Source: Sphagnum compactum
Lineage: Eukaryota > Bryophyta > Sphagnopsida > Sphagnales
Assembly (NCBI GenBank): GCA_965153455.1
Contig: OZ234500.1
Coordinates: forward strand, 17,669,579 to 17,733,578
Length of the DNA stretch: 64,000 nucleotides
Direction: 5' to 3'
The number at the start of each line of letters is the position of its first letter. Within the stretch, counting starts at the first letter, position 1. The notes below the pieces were generated by a model. It saw nothing but the letters and a program-made list of their open reading frames with translations, was not told where the DNA came from and made no database searches. The position numbers and the translations under genes are program-made. Shown piece after piece: positions 1 through 13,940 of this stretch.

Positions 1-8
1 AAATGTGA

Positions 9-310
9 GACTCAAGTGGCAGATGTTATATTGGAAAGAAGACAGATTTGGGACTCCAATTTGCAAACCCTAAATAAACCTAAAGTGGAAACGTGATAGA
101 CTATAGACTATTAGACTCAAGTGGTAGATGCACACAATTTGGAAAGCAAACAAATACAAGAATTCCAATTTGTAAACCCTAAAACTCAAATGGAAACCTA
201 ACAAACTTTGGACTAATAGACTCAAGTGGCAGATGTCTTCTTGGAAATAAGACAAATATGGGAACTCCAATTTGTAAACCCTAAACCTAAAGTGAAAACC
301 TAATAGACTC
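9..310. repeat. 105-bp tandem repeat, three copies at the left window edge
   Basis: The motif GACTCAAGTGGCAGATG (or GGTAGATG) starts at 9, 114 and 219, an exact period of 105 bp. Each unit also carries a run like CCAATTTGTAAACCCTAAA followed by AAAGTGGAAACC. The third unit fades near 310. The array may extend beyond the left edge of the window. No coding potential is apparent. Confidence 0.85.
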
Positions 311-2726
311 TAGATTGTCAAACTTTGGACATTTGATCTTTTAAAGCTTTGATGCACACCCTCAAACAATGGCTCTCTACAACTATGGTGATGGTGCGTC
401 ACAAGAAAGAGTTTATTGACAATGGTGTATCATGAGAGTCGTCAACTGGTGAGGAGAAGAAACACAAGAGAACAAACGCTTTGGCAAGTGGATGCAAATG
501 TTGTGTGAAACTCTGGCGACGACAGTTTAGGGTTTGGAGCATACGGGCTATGTTGATTGCCGACATGTGGCTTGTTGGTGACATCAACGGCTGCCATTTT
601 CGCAATTTGGCGACACCCTAAAAGGATCTAGGGTTTGAGGGGGGGAATAGGTTGATGATCTTTCGAAATTTGGCTATTCCTGGTCGCCACTTTACACTTT
701 TAGGCGATTTAAATTGGAAACCCCCTTTTTTTTCCTTTGTAGTTGTAGCCAAGGTTTTTTTGAAGTAGAAGTCTGGCGATTGTTTGCCAGAAAAAAATAA
801 ATCTAATAAAATCTGGTGATTGTTTTCTAACAGAATGGGTTACCGAGGTGAATTAGGATCAGAGCTTAGCTGCTTGGAGTCATGAGAGGGGAGCTTGCAG
901 ATTGAAATAGTTAGAAGAGTAGCTTGCCATTGAAAGAATGCTTCTTAAGTGTATTTTTGCTGCACAAAAAAGCTTTTCATGTGTTGTCTCTCGGAGTCCT
1001 TACACAATGTGCAATTGACAGCAGCTTCAAACAGAACCCCAGATACTTTTGTTGGGAAGTAGATGTACACTACTATTGATATTGTCGATCAAACTGTATA
1101 TATATACTATTGTAGATTTGGAAATCATTTCTGTTCATTCTCAATAGGAGAAAATTTCCAGACATCAGCCATGAGTCTGGATGCATCAGAGTATGTTGAG
1201 AGAACGAGTTGAGTGCACGTAAGAGAAGTAAGGGAACTGCAAAGTTGGGGCTTTTTGTCTCTGCTGCTGCTGCTGCTGCAAGTACTGTCATGGTGTTGTG
1301 ACTGAGGAAAGAGTGGTCATTGCAGCCAGAGGCAAAAGCAAATTTGTCAACAATGTGTAGTAGTACTACTACTACACTGCTCATGAGCAGGTAGCTGCAG
1401 GCATTCACATTCTCATGTTCTCTGCCCCATTGTGTTGCAGCAGAACATGAGTGTATGTATATCCATGATCAGCTAGCTACGTTCAGGATTTTCCATCAAT
1501 AGATCTGGCTCCATGCAATGGCAGTGCACCAAGCTGAAGCTGGTCAATGTCCCTTGTGGCTCTCCCTTGTCCCCTGGATCTCTCTGATAAGTCCTTTCAC
1601 GCCACTGCTGCAGAAGCTGCAAGGAAGCTAACTTGACCAATAGGGAAGCAGTTACAAGGGATATACTAGACTTTGTAGGCTACCAAAGCAACAACCAGCT
1701 TGACTTCTTCTTCACCATCCGTGCCAGTTTCTTGTAGTAGCTTGGAACAAGTTGGCAGCTCTGGTACAGCTCTGTCATCAACTGTCCAGGGAAGCTCAAT
1801 GCTGTCACCAGGCTCGAAGGGTTCTGTCACCACAGGCGACCAAGAACCCTCATTTGCCAACAGTTTCATGCAGGTGCTGACAAAGACTTGAATATCTTCA
1901 ACATGCCAAGTGTGCTTACCTTACTCCATGGTCAAGCCTTAGGCCTTCCATCTGCAAACAAATGGACAGAGACCAACCCATCTTCCTCGGAGGAATGTGA
2001 TGAAGAAAGCACTGTGACCTGGGAGCCACTTCTCTGCGGCTAGTGATCCATAGCTCAGGTTCCTCACAATCAGCAATATCCATGAAAAGAAATTCCTCTG
2101 TTGGATATATGTGTGTGTTCAGTGAACATTGACACAACAAAAAAAGGAGGGTGGTTTCTGTTCAAAGAGATGAGCTGATTCTTCAGCAGAGTATCCAAAA
2201 AATCATCTCCTTAAGATCATGCAGAGAATCTCAAAAAACAACTGGAAGGAGTTTTAGAACAATGTGATTCACATTCTCTCTCCATCCATGGTGGGGGGGG
2301 TTATCTAGATTGCTCACCCAAGTAAGCCACCTTGTACTTGCACCATTTCTTCCTTTGCACCTTAGCAGCTACAGGGCTTCTTCTACTGCTCCTCAAGTGT
2401 GAATTTGAAGAGCATGGTGATGCAGTCCTGCACTGGTCTAGTCATTAACAAGCTTCAAGCAAATCAAAGAATTCCACTATCAAAGTGTAAGCCTTGGAGG
2501 AGACAGCTGTTTCAAGTAAATCGATCCTGTTAATTGGATCCTAAGGGCTTTTATTTAAATTCCAGTAGAAGTAGCTGAGAGCTAGAGATAAGACAGCAGT
2601 TTTCTTGACAACAATATGAATACCTGCATTGAATAAATTTTGAAACCTTATGTACAACGATTGACTTCACATGATAATTGGTATTGCTTCATCATAACTT
2701 TGCAGCTGCTGCTAAGAAGAATACTG
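311..2726. other. Intergenic stretch downstream of the Atg14/UVRAG-like gene
   Basis: No gene is recognised here. On the minus strand, 1073-1408 is an open frame of 111 codons and 1666-1908 one of about 80 codons; neither resembles a family I know. The part nearest 2727 should include the 3' untranslated region of the minus-strand gene that stops at 2727. A CTG run lies near 1262-1279 and a short G run near 2292-2300. Confidence 0.5.
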
Positions 2727-5700
2727 CTACTTGGTGGCATCAATAAACATAGCACGTGTCCAGTGCTCTACATCTTCCGAGCGGGAAGGAGGTGGCAACC
2801 TTGGGTGCTCCACAATATCCCACCCATCTACTGTGCTATCGGCCAGGTTTGCAATTGTCCCTTCCACAAGCTCTGAATTTGTGCTTGACTCAGACAGGTC
2901 ATTGAAATTTGTTACCCTACCTTTGAGTAGTGCCTTGTGACCCTGGAAAAGCAGAGACCCATTAGAGATTAGTTCATAGCAAACAAATTTCACCCAATGT
3001 CCTGAAAAACCAAAAAAAAACTGTGAAATCCAAAGCCTCAAAAGTTGTCCCTATTCTCCTGTACACTTCAAAAACTAGGAAGATAAATTTGAATTCAGAT
3101 CAGCACACAAGAAGTGTGAGATGAAGTTCTTCAAGTTACAGAAAAGGAGGTGATGGTTTACCAGTGCTTCTAAATAGCCGTGACTTGTGTCCAAGGGGTT
3201 TGGCAGGCTGCTTCCCATGTGAGCTAGTGGACCTTCTGAAATAGCAAATCGGCTGTTAGGCTGTTGGTTACGTCTGCTAGACCTGAACACAGTAAACATT
3301 TTCCATAGAATGTCACAAGCATCATCAGCCATTCTTGAACTAACAAGAGGAAGGACACAAAAAAGAGTGAAACTCAAGAAAGTATATAAGAGCACCATGT
3401 GAAAGGCTTGGGCATAGTCTACACCAGCGGTTCTTTGCAGATTCAGTATGGTGGAGTTCAGCAGATTTGTTAGTCACAGAAGTTCTCACTTGCTGAGACA
3501 GTGTTATTCTAATTTCTCTACCTTTGAACAAGTACATCTTTACAACAGTCAATTGACAACAAATCAGGACTGACTTTATGAACAGTGTAGAAAAACCTAA
3601 AATGAAAGATTGATTGTTTTCTCTGGACAGTTCGTTACCAAAGACCCCAAAATCTGTCATCAAGAAGAGCCTTGAAACATCTGTATGGCATGGAGGGAGA
3701 AAGCAAGGGAGATTTGTGAACCTTGTTTGGGCTGCTTTGGAAGCGAGAGAGGAAAGGAGCTCTGAAAAGGCATCAAATGTGGACAAGTCTGATGGAACTG
3801 GCAAAGACAGGATCCCAAAGCCATAGGTGCAGATACAGCCCACACTCCGCTGCAGAATCTGAATACCACGTTGCACTTCTGGGTGTATATCTCGTGTGCT
3901 GCTTGAAGCTCCTCCGTAGTTCACCAAAGTTCCCATGCTTCCTAGAGGGTCAGACCTTGGGCTCTCCATGGATGAGAACCAAAGGTTGCTACCAGCACTC
4001 TTACTCAGTTCAATGTTGTCATCAACAGAAGACCCACCACGCCCTCCTTGTCTTGGAAGAAATAGTGGATATTCCTCACTACCAAAAACCATCACAATGA
4101 TTTTACACAACTTATTGGCAAGAATCTTCAGCCACAGTTGGGGTTTAAAACCTGAAATACAGGTGGATTACATTGCAAGGGTCCCCAAGACATGCTCAAG
4201 AAGCTCTGCCAACAGTCTTTGGAACTTAACAATCCAGCAGGTTTATAGCCAGAAAATGTGAACTACCTGCGAGAAGCTGGTCGTGAGTCAGTGTAAGAGG
4301 CCCGTTGCCAGACACGAGAGGATGAAGCCTGCATAGGCAAAGACAACAACACATGTGGGTAATACCCATCACAACCTATCTACAAATATCCCTGAGTGCT
4401 CAGGTACTGATCATTAGTTAAACTGGAAATCCTCCCAAACCCTAAGCAAGAATTGTAGCACATTGCAAATGAGTTACAGTTTAACTCCAGCGGATCCCTC
4501 AGAAGCATTTGGTAGGTGCCCAAGTTATAAGTAAACAACTAATACATAAAATCAGAAAAAATGACTTACAGCAAATCCTGCATTGTGAAGTAGAGGAGCA
4601 GACAAATAGCGTGCTGCCAAGTTCACCAGCTGTACCATGTATCTGTAATAGCATCCATCCTCCTTAAATAAGTCTTCCTGTCCTAGAGGCCAGCACCTCT
4701 TAGCTCCCTTGCATCAAACCCACTTTGCATTCTCCTACAAATTCTTGGCAAATTTCTGTGTACTGCTACTTTCTCTTTTTACCACCATAACAGTACATCA
4801 ATTCTTCAAGTTGTAAATTGGACAATAGTCAATTTTCCCTGTTAATGATTCAATTTAAAACATTTCATTTAGCACATCCAAAAGTTATTTCTCTATTACA
4901 CAAGTGTGTGGAGTGAAGAAACACCAACCCCAGGGATGCTGCAAGTTCTAGGGCTGGGGTCGATAAGGGATCATCTCCAACAGGCAAACGTGCACCACAG
5001 ATTTGCACAGGTGATTGTATGGAGCTGGTCCCTGCCCACTTCTCACGCCGCTCTCCTTGACCCTAACCTCAAAGCCAGGCCACAGGGATTATTTACCCAT
5101 ACAACTCATCCTCAGATCCTGATATCTACTGACTCAAGTGGGATCAGAGGCTCACAGAGGTGCGCCGCAGTGGCAGTATTTTGCACAGCTGTCGCATGAC
5201 TATCCGCCGTTTTTGGAAAAGCTCTGATGCCACTGCCATCTGCCCTATCACAAATATATGACAGAGACATCAGGCTAGCAACCAAAATGTTCTGCAGATT
5301 TGCATTGTATACACCATGACTTGTAGAATGGGAGACAGAACAGATAAAAATCATTTGTAACAAGAAAATGGAAGCAATACAAATATCCAGCATAAGCAAA
5401 CAAAATTTAACAAATAAGTGCCAAAGAGCATAAAACATGACAAGAGACAGAAAAATTTACATGCACAAGAGACTGGGCCCTGATAAAATCAGGATAATAA
5501 TGTGTCAACTTTTCCATCCTCTTTGTTGCCACCTTAGCAGATGCCTCAGAAATTAAGCTGATCTTCACATCCAGATCTCGTTGTTGCTGCTCACATTTTG
5601 TCTTTCCTGTTGACAAGCAAAGTCAAAAAACACCACATCCCTAATATAAACTCAAGAAAACCCATAAGGGAATATCAAAAAAGGATTAAGGATAGGGGCC

Positions 5701-6138
5701 TAAGAAACTAATAAGGTGCAGCAAGGGATGGAAAAATGCTTCAACCTTCAACCAGCTCTTCTTTACAGAGGTGCAGCCGCTCCCTCAAATCATTTCTGAG
5801 CTCCAGATGGTCCACTCGCCAGTGCCCTTGCAACTCTGCCTCCCTCTGTCAATCCTCCAACCAAATTTTTGAACATAGCCGGATTGTATAAAGCGGTAGT
5901 GCCAATTATCATGTTTGATGTGGTGCTGTACCACAAGAAAGAATATTGCAGAAATAGAGAACCATAATTTCCAAGGTCATATCCACTGTCATTTGCCATG
6001 AAGGAACCCTAAACAAAGCACAAACAACCAAAATTCACACCTGCTAGGGCTAACCTTTGCAATGAGCTCCTCATCCAAGCGACGCCGCAGCAGGTCTCGG
6101 TCGTGTGCCAAATCTTTCAGCAATTTGTACTTTTCCAT
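2727..6138 (-). CDS. Atg14/UVRAG (Vps38)-family subunit of the class III PI3-kinase complex
   Basis: Predicted exons on the minus strand: 6138-6055, 5845-5746, 5606-5461, 5239-5156, 5038-4929, 4642-4570, 4328-4267, 4078-3722, 3282-3162 and 2942-2727, giving about 450 residues with every junction in phase. The N-terminal ~90 residues are charged and coiled-coil-like (MEKYKLLKDLAHDRDLLRRR onward). The plant family signatures follow in order: QLCKILPLRR, ICGARLPVGDDP, ASLGYMVQLVNLAARYLSAP, SRVWQRASY, EEYPLFLPRQ, and a C-terminus with GWDIVEHPRLPPP and EDVEHWTRAMFID. In this family the protein binds Beclin1/Vps30 and Vps34 to direct PI3P synthesis for autophagosome formation (Atg14) or endosomal sorting (Vps38/UVRAG). 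I cannot decide between these two branches. An in-frame upstream ATG at 6162 would add eight residues. A CxxC-type zinc motif, expected at the start of some Atg14 proteins, is not visible, so a further 5' exon is possible. Confidence 0.85.
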
Positions 6139-6620
6139 CAACCTGGACCCGCAAAAAACCATGACCACCCAACAAAAGCAAGCTCCTCAAAACTCCAATC
6201 CAAACCCTAACCCTAAAGCCCTCCTACCCCGAAACAACTACAATCTTTGCTCATTTGCAGAGTCTCCATGCATTTGATCTAAAAATCTTGCAAAAGAAGT
6301 GCACTTTGACACAGAGAGACAGAGACAGACATAGCCTTGCAGTGAAGGAAGAAGGAAGGACTCGTAAAGAGTCGGCAAACGAAACCCTAAACAATTTGTT
6401 TTGTTTTGTTTTGTTTTGTTTTTCCCTTCTTCTTCTTCTTCTTCTTGTTGATATGATAAGATATTTCTTCTAAAGTTCGTGCAATCTTCTTCTGGCGAGT
6501 TTTCGAGCGATTGAATTTCACAGAAAAGAAGAAAGAAAAGAAAGAACAGAACCAAGAGAGTTGGCAAAAAAATCATCATCATCATCATCATGATCATCTG
6601 CTGTTGTTACTGCTGCTAGG
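6139..6620 (-). promoter_or_regulatory. Probable leader/promoter of the Atg14/UVRAG-like gene
   Basis: The DNA just upstream of the minus-strand start holds a telobox-like AAACCCTAACCCTAAA on the plus strand near 6202, a TTTTG pentamer array (about 6397-6422), a CTT array (about 6427-6446) and an ATC array (about 6572-6592). Pyrimidine/purine-rich leaders and teloboxes are common near plant housekeeping promoters. The transcription start cannot be fixed from sequence alone. Confidence 0.45.
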
Positions 6621-7424
6621 AGGGGGGAATCGATTTCTTCTTTCTCTTTACCTTTGGTTGATGCAAGAAGTGCAAACAGAAGATTGGTTCACATTCTCAC
6701 AGAACCCACACACGCATCCTCTTCTCGCCATCATCAAACCCAAACACCCACAAACAAAAAAACAAAAAAGAAAAAAATTCCCTCTCACATCCACAATCTG
6801 CTTCTTCCCACCATCTCCACCACCTCCATCATCTTCTTCTTCTTCACCATCATCACCCCATCATGGCTATCTATCTATGATGCTTGCTGCTAGCTTGGTG
6901 ATGCTGATTATTTCTCTCTCTCTCTCTCTCTTTTTATTTGGTTTCTCTCCAAGAACAAAATCACACAAAAAAGGGACCAAACAAATTCCAATTCTACATT
7001 CTTCCTTTATTAGGGTATTTGTTTATGACTCTACACTAGGTACCTAGTACCTACTCCTCTCTCTCTCTCTTTTCTTTCCCTTTTTTTTCTTGGTCAAATT
7101 TGGACAGATTTTGTTTTTTGGGGTCCTTTAAGAGATTTGAACCCAGGACCTCATCATGCCAATTCTGGACCCGATTTGATGAGAATCAGACCCGGCGGTT
7201 CCAGTTTGGTTCTTACTAACCAGGAACGAAACTGGTGGGTTAACTATTACTAACCTCTCTAGTCTATTTTTTTGGCCCTTTTTTTTTCTTTCCCAAAACA
7301 GGTAGGTTAGGTATCTTGATTCCGGTTATGGTTCCACATGTGAATAGAACCGGGAACCCAATTCTAGGTCTGATTCTTTGGCCACAGTGAACCAGCACAC
7401 ACCATCCACTGGATGTCCATTATT
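6621..7424. other. Low-complexity intergenic DNA
   Basis: A mixture of TTC/CAC-rich and CT-rich low-complexity sequence; the CT run near 6915-6931 is an example. The short plus-strand frame 6511-7047 is made almost wholly of these simple repeats and is not treated as a gene. A B-box-like match (GGTTCAAATCT on the minus strand) lies near 7136 without a supporting A-box. Confidence 0.5.
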
Positions 7425-7770
7425 ACTTACTTGTGGATGAACCTCAACTCAGTTAATATTTGGTTTCATCTTGGTAACCAATTCTGTAGGAAATAGGTCT
7501 CATATATAATAAGCAGATGATAGGTAGGAAAATAGGCAACTTGGAGGTAAGTAGATGGTTTATACATAACTAAGGGCTGTTTTTACTACCTACCTGCTAA
7601 CAACCTGCTCGTGGGTTGTTAGTAGGTAGGTAGGTAGAAAAAAAGAAAAGTAACTGAGGTAACCACCATGGTTAGCTAGGGAATTGCAACCCAACAGAAA
7701 ACTGTATCCTGACCACTTCCATTCATCCTTCATGGTGCGCTGGTGGGTGCTGCTGGTTCACTCTGGCCCT
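7425..7770. repeat. Dispersed repeat family, copy A
   Basis: The core at 7611-7767 reads GTGGGTTGTTAGTAGGTAGG, then AACTGAGG, CATGGTTAGCTAGGG, a CAACCCAACAGAAAA-like run, and ends GTGCTGCTGGTTCACTCTGG. The same ordered blocks recur at 23248-23420, and the right end also at about 22905-22955. The left part (about 7425-7490, TGTGGATGAACCTCAACT onward) recurs at about 56955-57020. This is a decayed interspersed element of unknown class. Confidence 0.65.
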
Positions 7771-7975
7771 CTTTTTTTCTTTGAAGAATAATAAAAAATC
7801 CGGTTCAGTTCTTTCTTACTACTAACTAACTGACTGGAACCAGAGCCGTTGGTTCATACCTGCCAAAAATCGGGTTACCTGCCCAACACTGGTTGAGTCA
7901 GATCTCACTACAGTGTTCTCCACCTTCGTTCACATCACAAGTAGAATTGCAGAATCACAATTGGAAATGTGATGT
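7771..7975. other. Unremarkable intergenic DNA
   Basis: AT-rich sequence between the dispersed repeat and the short tandem array. I see no gene or clear repeat in it. Confidence 0.4.
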
Positions 7976-8035
7976 ATGTTACGTCATGTAATGTAGGTTA
8001 CGCCATTGTAATGTAGGTTACGCCATTTAATGTTA
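7976..8035. repeat. ~20-bp tandem repeat (GTTACGYCATTGTAATGTAG)
   Basis: Three consecutive degenerate units of 19-20 bp follow the pattern GTTACGYCAT-GTAATGTAG. There is no coding potential. Confidence 0.75.
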
Positions 8036-8149
8036 CACTCCAGAGAATTTTTGTAACGTAAAAGAAGGATCATATGTATCGATTGTGTCTCTTTTCAGGC
8101 CCCGAGTGTACACGTGTAGGGTAAAAGCCTCAGGCCATCGGCTTTACCG

Positions 8150-8225
8150 GAATAAGGACCTCTGCACCGATTGTGTCTCTAAGGGCCTCTGCACCGATTG
8201 TGTCTCTCTGGAATAAGGGCCTCGG
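8150..8225. repeat. Short direct repeats with CTGCACCGATTGTGTCTCT
   Basis: The 19-mer CTGCACCGATTGTGTCTCT occurs twice in succession between 8162 and 8207, and GGAATAAGG-type blocks flank it on both sides. A looser copy (ATCGATTGTGTCTCT) precedes it near 8079. The block is GC-richer than its surroundings and may be the remnant of a mobile element end, but no element class can be assigned. Confidence 0.55.
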
Positions 8226-9227
8226 CGCACGAGAGGCCAAGCTGAGCACAGGCCCAATTCTTGTAAAGCCCACTACTGTTTTGTGTCTATTATAAATTCC
8301 ACTAATTTTGCTACTGTTTTGGAAAATTTTGCGAAATTTTCAATATCACAATATGAAGGGAATTAAAAAAAACCCCCTATTTATTTGTAGCTGCAGAAAA
8401 TTCGGTTTCAATTTCAAATTTGCAAACTAATTTTGAAAATTGGGGGTTTAATCCTTAAACTAGGTCAACAATGGATATATATCATTTCCCATCATAACAA
8501 AATTAATGAAAATAAATGATTCTGATATATTTAGCACATATCAAAAACCAAATAATAGCTTCTGGGCAATCTTTTCAGCTATTGAAAATTCGAGGACAAT
8601 CTCTCTTATATATGACTTTCCAAAATTTGATGTCAAATTTTTTTTCTCATTTATTATATAATAGAGTTCCAAAGAATGCAGGTATAACATTGATGCAATA
8701 GATGGGAAAACACAAGGGAAATCATGTGATCAAAACAGGGGCTTCGACTTGAGCTCAAGCAAATAAATGTCAACAAAAGCTACCAAGAACTTGAAGGGTG
8801 TTAACTACTTCTCAATACCCAAAATCTTGAACCCTTGAACCCTAGTGTTGAGATCCATAAATTTCAACAAAATACAACTCCAGTAGAGAGGCGTTATGAA
8901 AGACAAAACATATACATCAAAAGTATTGACAAGTAACCCAAACCCGTATCCTATTCTCCTAGACAACAAATTGTAATAATGTCTACATTGTTTGTAAGCT
9001 GCAAGCGATTGCTTTGCGGTCTGAAATGTGATTTGAGGGTCTAGGGATTTATATCAAAGCTATTGATTTACTTGCTGAAGAAAATCTGGCCATATGACCC
9101 AATATCAAGGGCAATGTGAGCAAAAATGATTCCACAATTGTGGTCAATTCATACCTCTACCATTCCACTACTAGGATACAATTCAGAGGCCTTGACAGCT
9201 GATTTCAAGAGAAGAGAGTACATTTGT
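8226..9227. other. AT-rich intergenic DNA and S6 kinase 3' region
   Basis: No gene is recognised. The part adjoining 9228 should contain the 3' untranslated region of the minus-strand kinase gene. Confidence 0.45.
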
Positions 9228-11877
<2,650 letters not shown>

Positions 11878-11880
11878 GTC

Positions 11881-12840
11881 CTGTTCCCAACAAAAAAAAG
11901 AAGCTTCCAACAACGTAAGTAACCAAGAAAAAAAGGTTGAAACAATTTAGTAAACAAATTCTCAGAGCTTTTTTTGGTTCTGGAGTGTGGCATCGCAAAA
12001 ACAAATCAGCACCATAAAATCATAAAAGAAGGGTGAAATAAATAGTAAAAAAAATTTCAGAGCTTTTTAGGGTTCTGAAGTACAGCATCACAAAACAAAC
12101 CAGCAGCAGACACAAGGCATGGCAAGCAGTCATTACTTAGTCATAGTGGAAAGAACAAGAGTACGGCAGAAGAGAAGAAATGAAAAACAACATGTAATCA
12201 ATTGGAGAAAGACAACTTCTCTGGAACACAGACACAGACACAAACAGGCGGACAAAGAGAACACAAAACAAAAACCGAAAGAGAATCAATCCCTATGAAC
12301 CAAAAGAAGCATGTTCATGACAGCAAAAAAAAATCTCGAATTTCGCAAGACTTTCGATCTTACATCTCTCAGAGGTCCGAAAAAAAAGAGAGCAAAGGAA
12401 CGAACCTGAGACTTTTGTTTCGCGCGCGAGAAAAAAGAGAGAAAAGAGGGAAAAAAAGGAGAATAGAAATCGTAATCGGATGTAAATTCGGTGTGGAAGA
12501 TTGTTGCAGCAAAAAAAGACTTTTATTGCAGCAAGGAACACACAGCACGTCCGCAGACGGCCTCACGAAGAGAACCAAGGATTACATCGTGCTGGCCACT
12601 ATTTCTTTCTGCAAACAAAAACAAACCAAGCAAGAGAGGGAAACACAAAATTCTCTCTCTCTCTCTCTCTCTCTCGCTTCTCAGTTTCTGAAGACACTTC
12701 TAGCTGCAACTTTCGCAGCCTCGATCGCCCGCAAACTCGCCGCAACAACAATAAGGAACAAAAGCAAGCTCACGAGAAGTCCCGCTCTTCTCTCTCTCTG
12801 CGCTGCTTCTTCTTCCGCGTCTTTTGGGAAACCCTAGATT
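11881..12840 (-). promoter_or_regulatory. S6 kinase leader: predicted 5'-UTR intron, first exon and CT-rich promoter
   Basis: Reading the minus strand, a polypyrimidine tract and AACAG acceptor lie at about 11898-11881, immediately before GACATG. A matching donor, CAG|GTTCGT, lies at about 12406, so the leader probably contains an intron of about 525 bp. Upstream are a CT/GA array (about 12651-12675) and a telobox-like AAACCCTA at 12830-12837 on the plus strand. The long plus-strand frame across 12202-12837 is explained by this low-complexity leader. Confidence 0.55.
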
Positions 12841-12984
12841 GGGGAATGCTGATTGGTACACGTGGGAAGAAAGGAACGAACAGCCTTTGAATCCAAGTCA
12901 AGTGTGAACAGGGATTGCCAGCTAAGACACAATCTATCTGTCTCCGATTCTCTACACTCCATTGACTTGAGTAATTGGCAGGGC

Positions 12985-13021
12985 CAATTTCGGGCACTTC
13001 CTACCTACCTACCTACCTACT
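12985..13021. repeat. CTAC tetranucleotide microsatellite
   Basis: CCTA units run in tandem around 13000-13021. The complementary TAGG motif is also found in the dispersed repeat family copies at 7611 and 23248. Confidence 0.7.
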
Positions 13022-13203
13022 CTACTTTATGACCTACCTATGCTACTTTACAACCTACCCAGGGAATCCAAGGGAGCACATTCCTTGGTCAAAGTCTTGG
13101 GATTTGACAGCAAAAAAGTCAAAGTCAAGGTTGTTGTGCTTTGCCTGAGCATCATTCCAGGCCTTTATATTTTGAAGGGCCCGTGTGAAAAGGGTGTTCC
13201 AGA

Positions 13204-13236
13204 AATTTACCCTATTCACACTGAATAGGGTAAATT
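13204..13236. repeat. Perfect 15-bp hairpin
   Basis: AATTTACCCTATTCA (13204-13218) is followed by the 3-nt loop CAC and its exact reverse complement TGAATAGGGTAAATT (13222-13236). It is not next to a run of T characteristic of a terminator. It shares the AATTTACC arm end with the hairpin at 44947-44982. Confidence 0.85.
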
Positions 13237-13694
13237 CAACTTGTAAATGTTGGATAAGCTGAAATTTATTTGTCATTTTTCGACTACCATGTGGAGGCGA
13301 ATAATGTGGAAAATTTAAATATTTTAAAATATTTTTTCAACGTTTTCTATTAGGGTTGATGTATTTGAGCTTTTTGAGAGCTTTCAAATTAGGGTTTAGG
13401 GTTTTAAGTCTCAAAGAACATCTTTTGATAGTCTTTCAAATTATATGTGATTTTTAGATTATCATTTTTCACAAGTGCCCTTCATGTTGAAGGATTTGAA
13501 AAATGTTACCCATGGGAAGAAGGGGTCCCAGAAATTTTCCCCCTTTCATTAGAAGTGCTAGATGCAATTGAAGAGCATTGAAGGCTTCAAATTTAAGGTT
13601 GGCTTGAGAGATTGGAAAAGCATGCTCCCCTTTGTCCATTTCATGACCTAATAACCTAAGGAACCATGTTTGTTTTGTTGTGACAACCTCTCGG
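13237..13694. other. AT-rich intergenic DNA
   Basis: No gene is seen. A two-unit interstitial telomere-like TTAGGGTTTAGGG occurs at about 13389-13402. Confidence 0.45.
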
Positions 13695-13940
13695 TTGTCA
13701 TCATCTCACACTAGTTGAAGATATAGTCATTGTTGATCATGCTTGTGGTGACAATCCAATCTATCAATTTGTCATCACACGCTTGTTAAGGATGTCGTCA
13801 TTGATCATGCCACGGTGACAATCTAACACTTTGTCATCACACACTTGTTGAAGATGTCGTTATTGATCACATTCCAGTGACAATCCATCCATTGTCATTG
13901 CAGATCAGTTGAAGATGTTCTGACAATCTATCAATTCTCA
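13695..13940. repeat. ~62-bp tandem repeat with TTGTCATC...GGTGACAA ends
   Basis: TTGTCA-starting units begin at 13695, 13769, 13831 and 13892. Each carries a block like GTTGAAGATGTCGTCATTGATCATG and ends with GTGACAATC, so each unit also contains short inverted ends (TTGTCAYC / GGTGACAA). The last unit is shortened. Confidence 0.75.

Noticed and set aside
9-310. CRISPR array
   Set aside because: The period is 105 bp with no distinct repeat/spacer division, and the window is a plant nuclear genome.
1073-1408. Minus-strand frame of 111 codons with a hydrophobic start
   Set aside because: No family resemblance. The Ala run comes from a CTG microsatellite and there is no splice or transcript support.
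5112-5310. Reading GSGIRAFPKTADSHATAVQ as the coding frame of exon 4 of the Atg14/UVRAG-like gene
   Set aside because: The alternative frame gives RRIVMRQLCKILPLRRT, which matches the family and keeps phase with both neighbouring exons.
6511-7047. Plus-strand frame of 178 codons with His and Ser runs
   Set aside because: It consists of ATC, TCT and TTC simple repeats in the upstream region of the Atg14/UVRAG-like gene.
7125-7150. Possible tRNA-derived SINE or tRNA B-box
   Set aside because: Only a B-box-like GGTTCAAATCT is present on the minus strand; no A-box at the right spacing and no cloverleaf.
8040-8300. Solo LTR of a retrotransposon
   Set aside because: GC-richer block with short direct repeats, but no TG..CA ends, primer-binding site or flanking duplication could be shown.
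12202-12837. Plus-strand open frame of 211 codons
   Set aside because: It lies over the minus-strand S6 kinase leader and is made of Lys/Arg/Ser-rich low-complexity sequence and a CT array; there is no family signature.
13385-13405. Interstitial telomere (TTTAGGG repeats)
   Set aside because: Only two units; too short to be more than chance or a telobox-like motif.
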